Of a stretch of DNA of 64,000 nucleotides, positions 62,010 to 64,000 are shown piece by piece. The translations under genes were made by a program, and so were the position numbers. Below the pieces are notes generated by a model. That model made no database searches. It saw only the letters and a program-made list of their open reading frames with translations, and was not told the origin of the DNA. Numbering within the stretch: position 1 is the first letter of the stretch; the number at the start of each line of letters is the position of its first letter. The DNA is from Ruegeria_B marisflavi (GTDB taxonomy: Bacteria; Pseudomonadota; Alphaproteobacteria; Rhodobacterales; Rhodobacteraceae), in contig NZ_JAOVQN010000014.1 of the NCBI RefSeq assembly GCF_025673445.1, positions 69,594-133,593 of the forward strand. Reading direction: 5' to 3'.

Positions 62010-63925
62010 TCAGCCCGTGAGGCCAAGCGCTTCACTGCGCTTGCGGCTCCATGTGCGCAGGATCCGGTCGGCGGTGATGCCGAGGCTGGCGATGCAAAGG
62101 CCCGCGATCAAGCCGCGCCTGGTATCGCCGTCCGACAGTGCCCAAGCGATCTGCTGACCCAGGTCCTTGGTGCCGACGAGCGCTGCAATCGCGACCATGA
62201 ACAGCCCCATCGTGATGGTCTGGTTGATCCCCAGCATGATTTCCGGAAGCGCCAGCGGCAGCTCGACCTTCCACAGCAGTTGCCGCTTGGTGCAGCCAAT
62301 TGCCTCGGCCGCTTCCTTGGTTTGTGCCGAAACCCTACGCAGGCCTAGGTTCGTGTATCGGATCATCGGCACAGTGGCATAAGCAATGACCGCCGTGATA
62401 GCCGCCACGTCACCGACCTTGACCAGCATGACTACAGGGATGAGGTAAACAAAGGACGGGAAGGTCTGAAGCGTATCGCAGATCAGCAGGATGAAACTTG
62501 ACAGCCGTTCGTTGCGCGAGGCGAGCAGCCCGATTGGCAGGCCGATCAGAATGCTGACAACCACTGCCATGGCAATCATGTAAAGCGTGATCATGGTTGG
62601 AACCCAGAACCCGGTGATCAGCAGGAAGGCAGCCAGCGTTGCAACCGTTGCAGCCAGTTTCCCACCTCCGATGCGGTAACCAGTCATAGCAACAAGGGCG
62701 ATGACAACGGGCCAGGGCAGCCAGAGCAGCGCATTACGGCTGAGAATGAGGACATAACTCAGCAGAAAGTTCTTGAACGCCTGCAGCCCATCATACCACT
62801 CGTCCGAAACGTAGATGACGACAGCATCCCAAAATGGTGCTGAAGTCACTGTATAGGCCGCCGGATAAAGGTGTAGCCCATCTGCAAAGGGTTGCGACAG
62901 CAACAGTTGCCACGCACAGCACAACGCCAAGAAGAAGGATGCCCCGGCGGCGTTTCTGTTCGCCCCGCTTATAGGGATCATAGCGCCAGGCCGCTAGGCT
63001 GAGCCGGTCCAAAGCGACGGCCAGCACGACAATGGCGGCACCAAGCTCCAAAGCGGTCCCGAGCTTCAGGGAAATCAGAGCGATCAGCAGGCCATGGCCC
63101 AGTCCGGACGCCCCTATGAGGGAGGCGATAACTACCATTGCCAGGGTCTGCATGATGACCTGGTTGAGGCCCGGCAGCAGCGTTGCTGCGGCGGCAGGGA
63201 AACGCACCTTGCTGAGAAGCTGCCACCTTGTGCAGCCTGCCATCCGGCAACGCAGGCACCTGGCCGAACCCGAACAGCACGACAATGGGGGCAAGGTAGG
63301 CAAAATGCGGTGTACTCTGCATCACATCCAGCACAGGTGAAAGCTCCCGCTCCAGCCGTGGCGCCCCGGCCAGCACAACGCCCGCGGCCATGCCCATCAA
63401 CGCGGCGAACGGGACAATGACCAGCACCAGCGAAAACGTGTTCATCGCGGGCTCCCAGACGCCGAAGACCGCCAGAAAGGTGAAGCACCCAAGTAGAATT
63501 GCAGCCAGCCGCCAACTCCCAAAAAGCAGCCCAGCAAGAGAGAAGATCAGCGTTACCGTAACCCAGGGCAGCGGCAGCAGCGGCGCGCCGCCAAAGCCGG
63601 AGACCAGCAGGCCTTCGGTGAAGGCGAGAGGCCACTTCAGCACCTGCGAAACGGCGCGAGTCAGGTCGCGGAAGGCAATAAGCCCGAAATCCGCTTCATA
63701 GCCGAGCCAGTCAAAGAAAGCTCAAATATACCCGCTGAGAGGCATGACCCAGGACTCCGGGTAATCACGTGCCCAGACGAAGAGATTGTTCATGAAGTAG
63801 CCAGCGGCAATCACAGCCGCAGCGGCCAGCGCCAGACGCATACAGCGCAGGCCTATTGCATAGGTCAAAGAGTTCCCGCCTGCGCCGCCAGAAGACCGGG
63901 CGGCATTGGTGTCAACGGTAGTCAT
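62010..63925 (-). pseudogene. Decayed fused double ProW-type ABC permease
   Basis: A remnant of a paralogue of the permease at 41495. From the likely ATG at 63925 the frame reads LRCMRLALAAAAVIAAGYFMNN...SGYI, meets TGA at 63724-63722 and continues in frame (AFFDWLGYEADFGL, VTVTLIFSLAGLLF, VLDVMQSTPHFAYLAPIVVLFGFGQVPAL). Near 63250 about 30 codons are missing relative to the paralogue and the frame shifts into MAGCTRWQLLSKVRFPAAAATLLPGLNQVIMQTLAMVVIASLIGASGLG. A second shift, roughly 62890-62905, leads into the second permease half (AYTVTSAPFWDAVV, AAEAIGCTKRQLLWKVELPLALPEIMLGINQTI) ending at 62010. Confidence 0.85.
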
Positions 63926-63932
63926 GGTGTTG

Positions 63933-63987
63933 ATTGCCACTGAGATTTGACCCGGCAACCGCCAAAATTGTCACCGAGATCTGACCC
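63933..63987. repeat. Two 21-bp direct repeats at the window edge, possible IS terminal repeats
   Basis: ATTGCCACTGAGATTTGACCC at 63933-63953 and ATTGTCACCGAGATCTGACCC at 63967-63987 match at 18 of 21 positions, 34 bp apart start to start. Multiple short repeats of this type are found at the ends of IS21-family elements. No transposase is inside the window, so the assignment is tentative. Confidence 0.4.
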
Positions 63988-64000
63988 ACGCTGTTGTTAT

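Overview
The window reads as a high-GC chromosome segment of an alphaproteobacterium of the family Rhodobacteraceae (Roseobacter group). This rests on gene content: a tauR-tauKLM-tauXY-xsc-tauZ taurine locus, a TRAP transporter with separate DctQ and DctM subunits, choice-of-anchor/Hint_2 proteins, and ProU-type transporters beside dimethylglycine-dehydrogenase-like flavoproteins. I cannot name a genus or species. No tRNA, rRNA, CRISPR array, integrase or complete mobile element was seen.

Left part (1-17.6 kb), mostly housekeeping. It holds the start of rnr, dapE with a DUF2064 protein, dapD, a serine/threonine dehydratase, a LOG-family protein, a Cys/Met-metabolism PLP lyase, a cbpA-like J-protein with its CbpM modulator, and rlmN. 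Among these lie three Hint_2 proteins (2.2-9.8 kb). One is intact, one has Ser in place of the nucleophilic Cys, and one carries a 1-nt frameshift. A YtcJ-type amidohydrolase and a glutamate-receptor-like channel/binding protein lie between them.

Taurine locus (17.7-28.1 kb). A divergent MocR-type regulator (tauR) faces a collinear set: a TRAP transporter (tauKLM), a universal stress protein, the two subunits of taurine dehydrogenase (tauXY), sulfoacetaldehyde acetyltransferase (xsc), a YeiH-type exporter (tauZ) and a cupin. Taurine would be imported, deaminated to sulfoacetaldehyde and cleaved to acetyl phosphate and sulfite, and the sulfur anion exported. No pta is present here.

Core block (28.2-38.1 kb). 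It contains polA, a DUF2798 protein, an Rrf2 regulator coupled to a membrane protein broken at a G7 tract, an aromatic/aspartate aminotransferase, a sulfurtransferase, an NlpC/P60 protein coupled to an M17 aminopeptidase, an Hpt-like small protein and a beta-carbonic anhydrase.

Right part (38.4-64 kb), an accessory catabolic island. A module made of a DeoR regulator, a ProU-type ABC transporter, a choline-kinase-like phosphotransferase and a DMGDH-like flavoprotein/GcvT fusion occurs twice. Copy A (38.4-46.8 kb) is intact; copy B is dispersed (54.5-63.9 kb). Between them lie a GlxA/AraC regulator, an inositol-monophosphatase-like enzyme, an N-formylglutamate-amidohydrolase-like enzyme translationally coupled to a glutamine-synthetase-like ligase, an aldehyde dehydrogenase, an iron-type alcohol dehydrogenase and a HAD phosphatase. 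Together they suggest uptake and stepwise oxidation/demethylation of an N-methylated amino alcohol or betaine, possibly through gamma-glutamyl intermediates; the substrate is unknown. The last 5 kb are decaying: a response regulator with an internal TAG, a DUF1989-GcvT protein with an internal TAA, and a double permease with an internal TGA, a ~30-codon deletion and frameshifts. The decay abuts two 21-bp direct repeats resembling the end of an insertion sequence at the window edge.
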